Notes: a model not told the origin generated them from the sequence alone. Counted from the stretch's first letter, positions 10,101-15,772 are shown. The stretch: 22,183 nucleotides of DNA from Photorhabdus cinerea (GCF_011189575.1 NZ_PUJW01000035.1:1-22183); one strand, 5' to 3'. Numbers and translations: made by a program.

Positions 10101-11783
10101 ACTATATTCTTCAATATGTTCTAAATGCTCAGAGACACGGCGTACAGTATCGACTTGATATTGAAGCTTAGTTAGCGAATATCCTCCCACCTCCATCGAG
10201 CGATAATCATTGTCGAGTGAAAAATCTTCATTGGCCAAATCACCGGTATGGTCGCCTGCTTTGTACCATGCACTGGCATAATATTTCAGCTCTCCGGTTT
10301 TAGGATCATTTGCCAACTCCACCTTGACCACTTTGGTATATGATTCGACATATTTGGCATAGACATAAGTATTTGCCCGACCATTCGATTTCACCGCCGA
10401 AACATCTAATATCAAACCATCAGAATGGATTGAACGCCCATGCATTTTTGCATCAATCAATGTGATATCTTCTGCTTTAGCGGTGGTTCCGCTGGCATAA
10501 GTCACCCACTGATTTTCCTGCAAATCTTCTTCAACAATATGCTGAATAGTCACGGGGTGATGATGTTCAAAGATTAAATTGGAAAGACGATAATCATCAT
10601 TGCTTATATCATCATTGCTTATATCATCAAATCCATTCTCTAAAGAGATATTTTCCGTAGCAAGATTTTCGAGTTGATTACCATTTTTACGCCATGAAGT
10701 GGCGTAATAACTCAGTTTACCGGTTTCAGGATCATTTCTAAACTGAACTTTGCTGATCTTAGTATCTTTTTCGTCAGCAAACGCAAAGAGGTAAGTATTA
10801 GGCTCAGTCGTTGATTTAATGCCTATCACTTGCTGGGATTCCTGAACGCCCATCTTCGCCGTTGTTAAGACAATTTCTTCAGCTTTAGTGTATTCCAAAG
10901 CTTTATCATACGAATCGCTATCTTCACCTATTCTTGATATTTCATTGTAACCACCCGCACCGGAGAAATTGATATTACCATGAGCTATATCAGAATAAAT
11001 TTTGTTATAAGCGCCTGCGCCTTCAAATTCGATATTACCGCGAGTCTGTTCATATTTATCTTTGCTTTCTCGCAAGCGTTCAATGCGGTTTGATGCCCCG
11101 GCACCATGCAAGATAATATTGCCTTCTCTCCCTTTACGAATAATGTGGTTATCAACTCCTGCACCTGTGAAATCAATATTACCACTTTCAACCCGCGAAC
11201 TAATGCTATTTGCCGCACCTCCGCCTTCAAATATCACATCTCCGTGGCTTTCCTCATAGCGGTCATACCAGGTACGATCAATTTTATTACCCGCTCCTGC
11301 GCCACTAAAGCTTAAATTGCCCTGATTAGTTTCGTGCCATAACTCGTTATAACCACCGACACCTTTAAACGTCACATCACCAGATTGTCCTTTACGGCTT
11401 AGACCGTTATAAGCAGCAGCCCCGGAGAAATTCAGGTTACCGCGGCTTCCTCGGTGATCCATAGAAATACCACCTGCCGCGCCAGCAAATGAAATATTGC
11501 CATTACCGTTTTTATCAATACTTGCGTAACCTGCGGCGCCATGTACATTCAGATCACCGTCAATATTCACTATTTTTAAATACCCGGCACCACCATCTAC
11601 CGTCTTATCGCCAGAACTGGCATAGATTGTCGCCCCTAGCGAACCAACAGTAATATGATCATTTCCTCCTTTGGCATAAATCTCCCCTCCCACTCCAATG
11701 GCAACAATATTATTCCCATCATCATCATCGTAATATTTCCCAGTGAAGAAATACTCTGTACTGCGGTTTGATGATTTCCCCAT
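1158..11783 (-). CDS. rtxA: MARTX (multifunctional autoprocessing RTX) toxin RtxA
   Basis: The gene encodes about 3541 residues. The ATG at 11783 is preceded by AAGGGA at 6 bases; a TTG two codons upstream has no room for a ribosome site. Order: A-type glycine repeats (about 70-290), a duplicated module (about 298-545), more A repeats (to about 670), about 36 B repeats of 19 residues (about 670-1356), a conserved linker, a coiled-coil-rich stretch (about 1480-1700), cargo (about 1835-2425), a cysteine protease domain with His2526 (VGHGRD) and Cys2575 (VGCSL), then C-terminal repeats with GGxGxD motifs (about 3170-3400) and a secretion tail. MARTX toxins leave by a modified type I system, insert in host membranes and release effectors when host InsP6 activates the protease. 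Arms and protease closely follow Vibrio cholerae RtxA as I recall it; the ACD, RID and ABH effectors of that toxin are absent. No rtxC or rtxBDE lies in the window. Cys2575 is the only cysteine. Confidence 0.95.
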   Translation of the reverse strand: MGKSSNRSTEYFFTGKYYDDDDGNNIVAIGVGGEIYAKGGNDHITVGSLGATIYASSGDKTVDGGAGYLKIVNIDGDLNVHGAAGYASIDKNGNGNISFAGAAGGISMDHRGSRGNLNFSGAAAYNGLSRKGQSGDVTFKGVGGYNELWHETNQGNLSFSGAGAGNKIDRTWYDRYEESHGDVIFEGGGAANSISSRVESGNIDFTGAGVDNHIIRKGREGNIILHGAGASNRIERLRESKDKYEQTRGNIEFEGAGAYNKIYSDIAHGNINFSGAGGYNEISRIGEDSDSYDKALEYTKAEEIVLTTAKMGVQESQQVIGIKSTTEPNTYLFAFADEKDTKISKVQFRNDPETGKLSYYATSWRKNGNQLENLATENISLENGFDDISNDDISNDDYRLSNLIFEHHHPVTIQHIVEEDLQENQWVTYASGTTAKAEDITLIDAKMHGRSIHSDGLILDVSAVKSNGRANTYVYAKYVESYTKVVKVELANDPKTGELKYYASAWYKAGDHTGDLANEDFSLDNDYRSMEVGGYSLTKLQYQVDTVRRVSEHLEHIEEYSHQELVKSSSDIGDSSGDVNFSGMGGGNVIKSSVIDGNVNFEGDGIANVILHSSRFGNTHFEGAGAANVIVKSGEQGDLTFRGAGLANVLVHQNQYGNMDVYAGGAVNVLVRVGDGLYLAHLLAIGNISIHQGNGDSRVTMLGGYNTHTQIGNGSANWLGAGGFNVMTQKGKGNISSVLLGGANVLTKLGAGDLISGMLGGANIITHISSDNEISDTTAIALGGANILTKKGRGDAVAVMGGGANVLTHIGGGSTTGVMLGAANILTKVGDGDTTGIMLGIGNVLTHVGDGQTLGVMGAAGNIFTKVGDGTAIAAMIGAGNIFTHVGQGDAWALMGGLGNVFTKVGDGKALALMIAAGNVFTHVGDGMSVALMLAEGNVATKVGNGVTLAAMIGEANVMTHVGNGQTFAAMIGEANILTKVGNDLTVGLMIGDANIYTHDGGGTSIGLFAGKLNVMTRVGDGTTLAAMFGEANIMTHAGDGLTGVLALGKANIVTKVGKGFMGVVAAAEANVVTHMGSSTTAAVLLGKGNILTKVGNGTTVGLLISDVGNIMTHVGDGTTVGFAKGKANIITKVGEGAGVNAVWGEANILTHVGNGDRYNFAKGKANIITKVGGMREVTVVQGDANIITHVGNGDDYTGAWGKANVITKVGDGNNVVLAKADANVVTQVGNGDSFNALWSEGNIVTKVGDGTQVTVAKGKVNITTTVGDGLSVTATHGDQNVNTKVGDGVSVNAVWGEYNVNTKVGNGLNVAIMKGKGNANIHIGDGLGFNASYARNNVAIKVGNGDFYSLSIAESNTKSNNLSYLFKNFKQTVLGVEGSHAINYLIHGNEANTSGTNKGRGAINLTEVSAIDGFQMDKIDEISSDLANNLSGTITPVETPDIEVIQNALQVGDNVGSAQDQTSPQADAVIRHAKQDKAAQNALNDKEKAEMNRQLLEQEKDKQLKTISKSQFQLESTNQDALNTNGQVQRDAISKESRVVEEELMLMAQGMDALNNYGNYDGKSGDEWRNRFAVGYLDNIQNKLNDAKLTAQEKLADAQQHFINKREVVKTAIEKSEAGLGKSLENIDNADKDIVDAEKKAEQRKEEALLQKQRAEKAVSDANTAYEKVKQRGERDSLEAENKAAQAQKNAKSVKQADDTKPERIGATGSGLSGEAYTPIEVEKSKSHIDPASKTEADGWLSEDLTLTAEDLAALNDAQQAVNRLQLNKGIRSGNTGAAVISMFSETSSFTETSSGGTVEPTLNEPRELTRKAPTISGIDLQGLGGNSHQSRSSLKELELVLLNKGDKRFIDSTKRRLGSINTDRPGKALVAVREAFNSTVERPDEQHVLQLEQALAHWQQYDPKEFAQRSKLVKSLRFEMGELVAHIQAQRAESAGILGITVPPEQVPQFGQQVSFDGFGRVVGLKGDIAQSEINRLTDLQIKPLTQINSAAERDAPKTESESLIVFVSRLQQEAIPEGKPLIERARELWLTGQVTHQKTKELFEDAVTQLKTHPELHILAQQLLADANKEKATGQYIDNLFGRHFDSELAYELVKTASPEAKDTAERTGNFLVQDFEQWISGFYREGAERDQKIAGKMQAFAKAIDKDFRPWFSRVPEVTTFLNDPTFTNFKTMMTKVDDGFSVIKVPFLAVKMATTPGMGMDSADWKRKGDSFYQNVITKARSTSAELTTGADITHKVVITETQTNDYGTALPYQPANGKHDDFLYGRKVAAGRILTPGRETVFEHNALAQGQSVVTGASGSTNIMVHLNDYIASKQPNFPTGQSYLNTLAFLVFDGGHSVNESLAVYKALQETGDERQQKQKLNSYTANYQDLADIAGESGKAWVNQALDNAFKETQEFYQKYAVVKPQSRPAVEDLDGLSGKNKGVEPVIIDDSHLNKPLDGWQTVEVTRQTDSRETRFDGQIILQMEDDPIAARAAANLAGKHPDSSVVIQLDANGKYRVVYGDLSKLSNKLRWQVVGHGRDTSEQNNIRLSGYSADELATKLKQFYQEIKLGEKAISKPDHISLVGCSLISDDKRDGFARHFITELDKQGIRSDVSARSSEVAVDATGRKFTRDENNQWVNNLPDNKVVLSWDAENKLITHTEQVRRGIAESDINFAKVGYTKADSVTQGAIADNAEIFIEPQKRNKVNTSDNSQSQLSYSGSIQGDIGDGEFTVLNWGTSNVGIKVGTGGFKSLAFGDNNVMVHIGDGDSKHSFDIGGYQALEGGQMFIGNRNVSFNQGRSNDLIVMMDKSIPTPPLVNPFDGAARVAGVLKGIARSGDEQDWLAAQDQQWTIAGAKKFVRDISGLDQTSSVDYETLLNLDSQHERSSRGLKYDAELALNKKLNQWLGENDNSVNAGKMSRADKFRQANQELAFNFAVGGRGADIQVTTGNWNFTFGDNIQSILDTNLGSLFGLMTQQYSTTGMAKTTFTYNPQDLPRQLQNKLLGRLSGVSEDTTLADIFGVDYTADGRIVSRAGEPVDGEAILKEMLEVIREFGGDQLEAFTNPDKLEDSLKAGINEGKDVVRKFAESHGLTEKAPDKNREQGAGVSVNGNSAQANSKAERAFGFNSLNLPNLFATMFSIDKQQEMKLLVANLKENLTADLLNMKQKTFDFLRNSGHLQGDGDIHVSLGNYNFNWGGDGKDLGAYLGDNNNFWGGRGDDVYYSLGTSNIFAGGEGNDMGVLMGRENWMFGGNGDDTAVVAGRINHVFTGEGNDQAFVFGEGGLVDAGNGQDYVVTSGNYNRVDTGAGQDYAVTIGNNNRVDLGEGNDFARVFGNDNRIDGHSGNDTIKLMGYHAVINGGDGDDHLIAAAISKFSQFNGGDGQDLLMLGGYQNSFQGGTDVDSFVVSGEVIDNRVNDINAEDMILFNGVGWKDLWFQRSGYDLVLSVNRHTQDNSVHTAQGLFESVGTVTFDDYFNGHRAKLVRPMGDKDKSGEREFTALSDNAVDSLIQAMSSFSPTAGDNGFIESLDSKARMAVTTAWTDVTIGKGKFA
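3864..4466 (-). other. Cysteine protease domain (CPD, peptidase C80) of RtxA
   Basis: Residues about 2440-2640 follow the V. cholerae CPD closely: ETRFDGQI, the basic/acidic InsP6-binding surface around AGKHPDSSVV, VYGDLSKL, VGHGRD with the catalytic His2526, LSGYSADEL, and DHISLVGCSL with the nucleophile Cys2575. The His-to-Cys spacing of 49 equals that of the Vibrio enzyme as I recall it (3519 and 3568). The domain should be competent for InsP6-activated cleavage after leucine. Confidence 0.93.
4509..6281 (-). other. Cargo (effector) region of RtxA, unassigned, with Ser-His-Glu motif
   Basis: This covers residues about 1835-2425, between the conserved MARTX arm (ending near SGIDLQGL) and the cysteine protease. 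The first part (1840-2150) is mostly helical with no motif I recognise. The last part has GASGSTN (Ser2304) and, 39 residues later, DGGHSVNE (His2343, Glu2347) in an alternating strand/helix context. The spacing recalls the predicted toxin domain described as 'MCF1-SHE' for its conserved Ser, His and Glu, found in Photorhabdus Mcf-type toxins. That assignment is from memory and tentative. The region contains no cysteine, which excludes the Cys-dependent RID, MCF and DmX effectors, and it lacks a GxSxG hydrolase motif like ABH. Confidence 0.5.
7718..9776 (-). repeat. MARTX B-repeat array within rtxA
   Basis: About 36 units of 19 residues (57 bp) follow the pattern T[K/H]VGxGxxxxxxxGxxN[IV]x. 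The second residue alternates Lys and His over most of the array, giving a 38-residue (114-bp) higher-order period. In Vibrio toxins the repeat arms are needed for pore formation and effector delivery. The units differ enough at the DNA level that the array should be fairly stable. Confidence 0.9.
10150..10895 (-). repeat. Diverged duplicated module between A-repeat blocks of rtxA
   Basis: Residues about 298-403 and about 434-545 are two copies of one module. Shared landmarks are KAE(E/D)I, NTY, KVxxxNDPxTGxLxYYAxxW and LAxExxSLxN. They are separated by a short acidic and His-rich spacer. The module interrupts the glycine repeats and its function is unknown to me; it may be an adhesion or folding unit. 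Confidence 0.75.
10596..10625. repeat. 15-bp perfect tandem duplication in rtxA
   Basis: ATCATTGCTTATATC is present twice in tandem, encoding the doubled DISND segment in the acidic spacer of the duplicated module. The unit is a multiple of three, so copy changes keep the frame. It looks like a recent slippage event. Confidence 0.85.
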
Positions 11784-11827
11784 AAACAATCCCTTAATTT
11801 AGTTGAGGTTAAATAGAAAACCACTGC

Positions 11828-11849
11828 ATCTGACAGATACAACAGTTGT
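11828..11849. promoter_or_regulatory. Two adjacent 11-bp palindromes upstream of rtxA
   Basis: ATCTG-A-CAGAT (11828-11838) is followed with no gap by ACAAC-A-GTTGT (11839-11849). Both are perfect palindromes with a central A. They lie 45-66 bp before the rtxA start, between any promoter and the ribosome site or over the promoter itself. They could be operators for a dimeric regulator such as the nearby LuxR-type proteins. No binding site is known to me that matches both. Confidence 0.4.
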
Positions 11850-11866
11850 TTTGAGAATCTAATTTC

Positions 11867-11901
11867 CCGTGGGCAATACAAACCCTCTGACCTTCCCACG
11901 G
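11867..11901. promoter_or_regulatory. Inverted repeat in the rtxA leader
   Basis: CCGTGGG (11867-11873) and CCCACGG (11895-11901) are exact complements 21 bases apart. In the rtxA leader RNA they could form a stem-loop about 85-118 bases before the start codon. There is no following T run, so it is not a terminator. It may be a leader structure or regulator site. Confidence 0.35.
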
Positions 11902-12656
11902 CAAAAAGCACAATGACAGCAATCGATTAAGTATTCTTTATATAATTTGCTTTAATTCAGGCTGATTACTGTTCTCAGATATTATTTCATTTATCTAATT
12001 GTTCAGTCGTTACTCAATGAAATAAATAGAAAAAATGCCTTTATTACAACTAATATCAAAGATGATTTATTCTAGTTTTTTAGGCATATTTCCACTCCAA
12101 AACGCAATTTATTGACAATAATCTGTACAATATGAGATATTATACCCACATACATAATGAGATTATATGTATTAAAAATACTGTTAAATAAACAAGTAAA
12201 ATAAAATAATATAGAGCAAAAACTCAAAATCAATATTTATCCATAAGAAAGTCCGTTTACCCCCTATATATTGCCCCATATCCCCACATTGATGCAAAAA
12301 ACGCAAATAAGATAATAAAAATGAAATCGAGCCATAATGCAAATTTCCATATAATCAACCGTTCATATTAACATTTGTTAAATAATTTTTCATAAATAAA
12401 ATTAATTAAATTATTAACATTGTCATACTGGAAATATATAAAATATTTTATTTATTTCGTCAAAATAAAATAACAAATCATCTCCAGAAATATTGTCTAA
12501 CAATAATAGTCTAATTTTTTTATAAAAATAAAATAAATACAAATCATTGAAACACAATATTAACAAAGAAAATACAAAAATATATCATAAATAAAAATTT
12601 ATAAAAAATAGAATTAAAAATAAATTAACTATCGATCCCGATAGACGTAATTGCTG
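11902..12656. other. Very AT-rich intergenic spacer upstream of rtxA
   Basis: I find no gene in this 750-bp stretch. It consists largely of A/T runs of the sort bound by H-NS-like silencers. A weak leftward -10 (TATAAT on the minus strand at 12144-12139) and a rightward TTGACA at 12112 are visible but neither has a full matching partner element. The rtxA promoter probably lies in this spacer or just below it. Confidence 0.5.
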
Positions 12657-12783
12657 TATACCCTTCATCCTTCAAATTGCTGCTTTGTTGGCTGCTTTCA
12701 CTTACCCCGGTCACATCGTTATCTATGCTCCTGGGGATGCGTTCACTTGCCGCCGCACTGCGGCTTAAAATCTATTGGATATA
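12657..12783 (+). repeat. ERIC element, full length (127 bp)
   Basis: The element runs from TATACCCTTCATCC to CTATTGGATATA and has the ERIC core: CTTACCCCGGTCAC ... GCTCCTGGGGATGCG. Its 127-bp length equals the classic ERIC size. It shares orientation with the copies at 899 and 13046 and is inverted relative to that at 15630. Confidence 0.9.
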
Positions 12784-12833
12784 GCTCATCTTACAGAAAT
12801 ATCGTGATAATTTACTCGATTTGTGGAGATTTC

Positions 12834-12992
12834 TCCGTAGTATCTCCATTTAGTGCAGTGCAGCACGGCACACCACAGGTCAATATTCAGACACCCAGTG
12901 CCACCGGCGTTTCGCATAATGCCTATCGCCAGTTTGATGTCGATAAACACGGAGTTATCCTCAATAACAGCCAAAAGGAGACCGATAACTCG
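12834..12992 (+). pseudogene. TpsA secretion-domain relic (haemagglutinin/CdiA type)
   Basis: One frame reads QHGTPQVNIQTPSATGVSHN, then AYRQFDVDKHGVILNNSQ. This is the strongly conserved start of the TPS secretion domain of filamentous-haemagglutinin-like exoproteins (VNIQTPsa.GvS.N.Y.qFdVd..G.iLNNs). The signal sequence and everything downstream are missing and the frame runs into ERIC sequence on both sides. It is a fossil of about 50 codons, not a working gene. Confidence 0.85.
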
Positions 12993-13045
12993 GCGGCAAG
13001 TATGCCGGTAGGGCAAGAAGCAGTCACATTATATTCTTCTTGTAC

Positions 13046-13106
13046 CTACGCTCCTGGGGATGCGTTCACTTGCCGCCGCGCTGCAACTTGAAATCTATTG
13101 GGTATA
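13046..13106 (+). repeat. ERIC element, right-hand half only
   Basis: From TACGCTCCTGGGG to CTATTGGGTATA the sequence matches the right half of the full ERIC at 12657-12783 nearly base for base. The left half is absent. Together with the full copy it brackets the TpsA relic. Confidence 0.85.
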
Positions 13107-13418
13107 AAAGTAAATAAAATAGATTAATAGAATTGGCTATTAAGCATTAGAGCAAATTATTGTTCATAAATTAACAACAAAGAATATACAAATAATTTCG
13201 GGTATAATCTACGCTCATTTACTATTGATAATACACTCTTTCTAACCCAAAAATGTTTAACATCAGGAACAACAACGAGCGCAACAACAGCTGATAACCC
13301 TTTTTTCCAACAGACCATTTGAACAATTTTAACACAAAATAGTAATTACAGTTATATTCATTCCCATTTAAAATTTCCCTGTTAAATAGTAAAAAATCAA
13401 TTAATAAATATATGATTT
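13107..13418. other. AT-rich intergenic stretch upstream of the luxR trio
   Basis: No gene is seen. A perfect TATAAT at 13203-13208 has no good -35 element. The better promoter is at 13419-13447. Confidence 0.5.
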
Positions 13419-13447
13419 TTGACGAGCAAGTTATTATATTCTATTAT
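13419..13447 (+). promoter_or_regulatory. Sigma-70 promoter of the PAS_4-LuxR operon
   Basis: TTGACG (13419-13424), a 17-base spacer and TATTAT (13442-13447) form a 5/6 plus 5/6 match with optimal spacing. Transcription would start near 13454, giving a leader of about 70 bases to the first ATG at 13524. Confidence 0.65.
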
Positions 13448-13523
13448 ACAACCAGATCACTTGAAGTATAATCGGCCAACTAACCATTCAAATAATGACT
13501 CAAATAAAGATTCAGGAGTTACT

Positions 13524-14213
13524 ATGTCAAATATAAAAAACCAACCCAGCAATATCACTCCACAGTTAATTCTCATGTGGGAGAGAAGTGATGAACCTTG
13601 GGGAGCCAAAGATCTCCAATCAAGATTTATCTATGCCAATCCAGCTTTTTATCAATTACTTAACCTCCCTAAAGATTTCGATATTACTGGGCTTTCAACA
13701 GAGGAATTACCCTCACCTATTGCAGAATATGCAAAAGAATTCCATCAGCAGGATCAAAAAGCTCTTCACACAATGCAACGAGTCACTTCACTGGAAACGC
13801 ATCAGTTTGGAGAAAATAAAGTCAAACAGACTTATCTCTGCGACAAATTCCCACTTTGTGACGACAAAGGTGACTGTATCGGGATCATTTTTCATATGTA
13901 TAAAACTCAAGATTTTTCTGTTTCTTACTATTATGAAAAAACATCTCTAGCAGCCCTAGAACTCATGCCACCTAATGACATCTTAACGCAAACTGAATGG
14001 GAAATTCTCTTTCTTACCCTTCGTTCATTGGATGAAGAGAGCATTAGTAAAGAATTAATGATAAGTACAGAAGATGTCGTTAATTATACTCAGTCAATTT
14101 ACCAAAAGTTTAATTTACCACGACATATAGAATTAGCCGATTTCTGCAAAGAAAATAAATTTGATCACTATATCCCAGAAAGATTTGTCACTATTGGCAG
14201 CAGAGAATTATAA
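13524..14213 (+). CDS. PAS_4-LuxR family regulator (LuxR solo), first of three, degenerate HTH
   Basis: The start at 13524 follows AGGAG at 5 bases and gives 229 residues, the same size as its two neighbours; a longer frame from a TTG at 13419 overlaps the promoter and is rejected. Residues about 15-130 are a PAS_4-type sensor: SDEPWGAKD, RFIYANPAF, SLETHQFG, KFPL. Residues about 153-215 are the LuxR helix-turn-helix (LTQTEWEIL). The recognition helix is unusual: STEDVVNYTQSIYQKF replaces the usual S.RTVE.H...I..K found in the next two genes, so DNA binding may be altered or lost. PAS_4-LuxR solos are abundant in Photorhabdus and lack a partner LuxI; their ligands are unknown, with insect-derived signals proposed. 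The gene lies divergent from rtxA. Confidence 0.85.
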   Translation: MSNIKNQPSNITPQLILMWERSDEPWGAKDLQSRFIYANPAFYQLLNLPKDFDITGLSTEELPSPIAEYAKEFHQQDQKALHTMQRVTSLETHQFGENKVKQTYLCDKFPLCDDKGDCIGIIFHMYKTQDFSVSYYYEKTSLAALELMPPNDILTQTEWEILFLTLRSLDEESISKELMISTEDVVNYTQSIYQKFNLPRHIELADFCKENKFDHYIPERFVTIGSREL

Positions 14214-14244
14214 GCTCATTATTAACTGAAAATAGGATTCAATC

Positions 14245-14937
14245 ATGAAAAAATTTAATAATCTAGATATCTCACTTCAGGTCATTAATACAATGCAGCA
14301 AAGTGATGAACCTTGGGGAATTAAAGATCAAAATTCATGCTGGATTTATGGTAATCAGGCAATGAGATCTGCACAGAACCTTCAAAACTCATTTGATTAT
14401 GAAGGACGGTATGATGATGAGATCCCTTGGGACGGAGCAGAGTTTGCAAAAGAATTCATTATTCATGACAAAAGTGTAATGGAAAAAGGAGAAAGAATAT
14501 GCTCACTGGAAACACATATGTATGGGAAAGATAAATTTCTATCCTCACTTTTCTCAGAAAAATATCCACTATATAATGATGAAAATGAATGCGTCGGTAT
14601 CTTTTTACATGGATGGCCAGCCCAAGATTTCTCATTAACCCGTTTATTCCATGGTAAACTCCCTGCATCTATTATGTTCCAACCACCCACTGATTTATTT
14701 ACCCAACGGGAGTGGGATATTATTTTCCTCTCGCTACAAAAATATACCAGCAAACAAATGGGTAAAATATTAAATATTTCCTATCGTACTGTCGAAGTCC
14801 ACATGTCAAGAATATATAAAAAAGTGGGTGTTAACTCCAGTTATAAGTTAGAAGAATATTGTCGAACAAATGATTTTGATCTATATGTACCAGAAAGATT
14901 TGTACATCCAGAAAGCAGACTATTTAGCCCTAACTGA
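14245..14937 (+). CDS. PAS_4-LuxR family regulator (LuxR solo), second of three
   Basis: The 230-residue protein starts at an ATG behind AGGA, 31 bp after the first regulator. The sensor part (about 12-130) has SDEPWGIKD, CWIYGNQA, ICSLETHMYG and YPLYNDENECVGI. The HTH part (151-215) is complete: FTQREWDIIF followed by ISYRTVEVHMSRIYKKVGV. It is a close paralogue of the third gene and more distant from the first. As part of a likely three-gene operon it probably responds to a small molecule bound by the PAS domain and acts on nearby promoters. The rtxA promoter region is the nearest large target, but that is inference. Confidence 0.9.
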   Translation: MKKFNNLDISLQVINTMQQSDEPWGIKDQNSCWIYGNQAMRSAQNLQNSFDYEGRYDDEIPWDGAEFAKEFIIHDKSVMEKGERICSLETHMYGKDKFLSSLFSEKYPLYNDENECVGIFLHGWPAQDFSLTRLFHGKLPASIMFQPPTDLFTQREWDIIFLSLQKYTSKQMGKILNISYRTVEVHMSRIYKKVGVNSSYKLEEYCRTNDFDLYVPERFVHPESRLFSPN

Positions 14938-14950
14938 TAACGGAGTTTTT

Positions 14951-15619
14951 ATGAAGAATAACCATACGATATCACCTCAGATTATAAATACCATAGAAAT
15001 GAGTAATGAACCTTGGGGAATCAAAGATAAAAATTCGTGCTGGATCTACGGTAATATGGCATTAAGATCCACTCAAAATTTGCCAAGCTCATTTAATTAT
15101 GAAGGATTATATGACAATGAACTCCCTTGGGAAGGAGCTGAGTTTGCAAAAGAATTCATTACTCATGATAAAAATGTAATGAAAAAAGAGGAAAGAATAT
15201 GTTCACTTGAAACACATGCATTTGGAAAAGAGAAAATTCTGTCATCTTATTTCCAAGAAAAATCTCCACTATATAATGATGAAAATGAGTGCGTCGGCAT
15301 CCTCTTACATGCATGGAAAGCGCCAAATTACTCATTAACCAGCCTACATCAATATTATAATGAACTACCTGCATCCATCATTCTCCAACCACCAACAGAT
15401 CTTTTTACTCAATGTGAATGGGATATTATTTTCCTCTTTTTACAGCAATACAGCAGAAAACGGATTGGGGAAATATTAAACATTGCTTATCGTACAGTTG
15501 AAACACATATGGATCGGATATATTGCAAGATAGGTATTAACTCCAGTCAGCAACTAAAAGAATACTGTCTGGCTAATAATTTTCACCACTATGTACCAGA
15601 AAAGTTTTTATTGTCATAG
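14951..15619 (+). CDS. PAS_4-LuxR family regulator (LuxR solo), third of three
   Basis: The ATG at 14951 follows GGAG at 6 bases, only 13 bp after the previous stop, and gives 222 residues; an upstream extension of the frame overlaps the second gene and is not used. The sensor has SNEPWGIKD, CWIYGNMA, ICSLETHAFG and SPLYNDENECVGI. The HTH has FTQCEWDIIF and IAYRTVETHMDRIYCKIGI. Over most of its length it can be aligned without gaps to the second regulator, so the pair is a recent tandem duplication. An ERIC element begins 10 bp after the stop and may form the 3' end of the operon mRNA. Confidence 0.9.
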   Translation: MKNNHTISPQIINTIEMSNEPWGIKDKNSCWIYGNMALRSTQNLPSSFNYEGLYDNELPWEGAEFAKEFITHDKNVMKKEERICSLETHAFGKEKILSSYFQEKSPLYNDENECVGILLHAWKAPNYSLTSLHQYYNELPASIILQPPTDLFTQCEWDIIFLFLQQYSRKRIGEILNIAYRTVETHMDRIYCKIGINSSQQLKEYCLANNFHHYVPEKFLLS

Positions 15620-15629
15620 AAACTCTGTA

Positions 15630-15756
15630 TATACCCTATGGATTTCAAGATGCGTTGCGACGGCAAGGGAGCGAATCCCCGGGAGCATAGATAACTCTGT
15701 GACCGGGGTGAGTGAGTGCAGCCAACAAAGAGGCAACTTGAAAGATAACGGGTATA
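15630..15756 (-). repeat. ERIC element, full length (127 bp), inverted
   Basis: TATACCC at the left and GGGTATA at the right bound a 127-bp element whose minus strand matches the copy at 12657-12783, with the core GAATCCCCGGGAGC / GTGACCGGGGTGAG seen on the plus strand. It follows the luxR trio at once and would be transcribed with it, forming a long hairpin. Confidence 0.9.
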
Positions 15757-15772
15757 TCCGATTTTTCGTAAG

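Noticed and set aside
11784..11789. TTG two codons upstream of the rtxA ATG as the start
   Set aside because: The AAGGGA ribosome site directly abuts the TTG, leaving no spacing, while it is 6 bases from the ATG at 11783.
12112..12144. Rightward TTGACA promoter in the AT-rich spacer
   Set aside because: The -35 is perfect, but the best -10 (GATATT) is only 4/6 at 18 bases and no gene follows within 1.3 kb on that strand before a better promoter.
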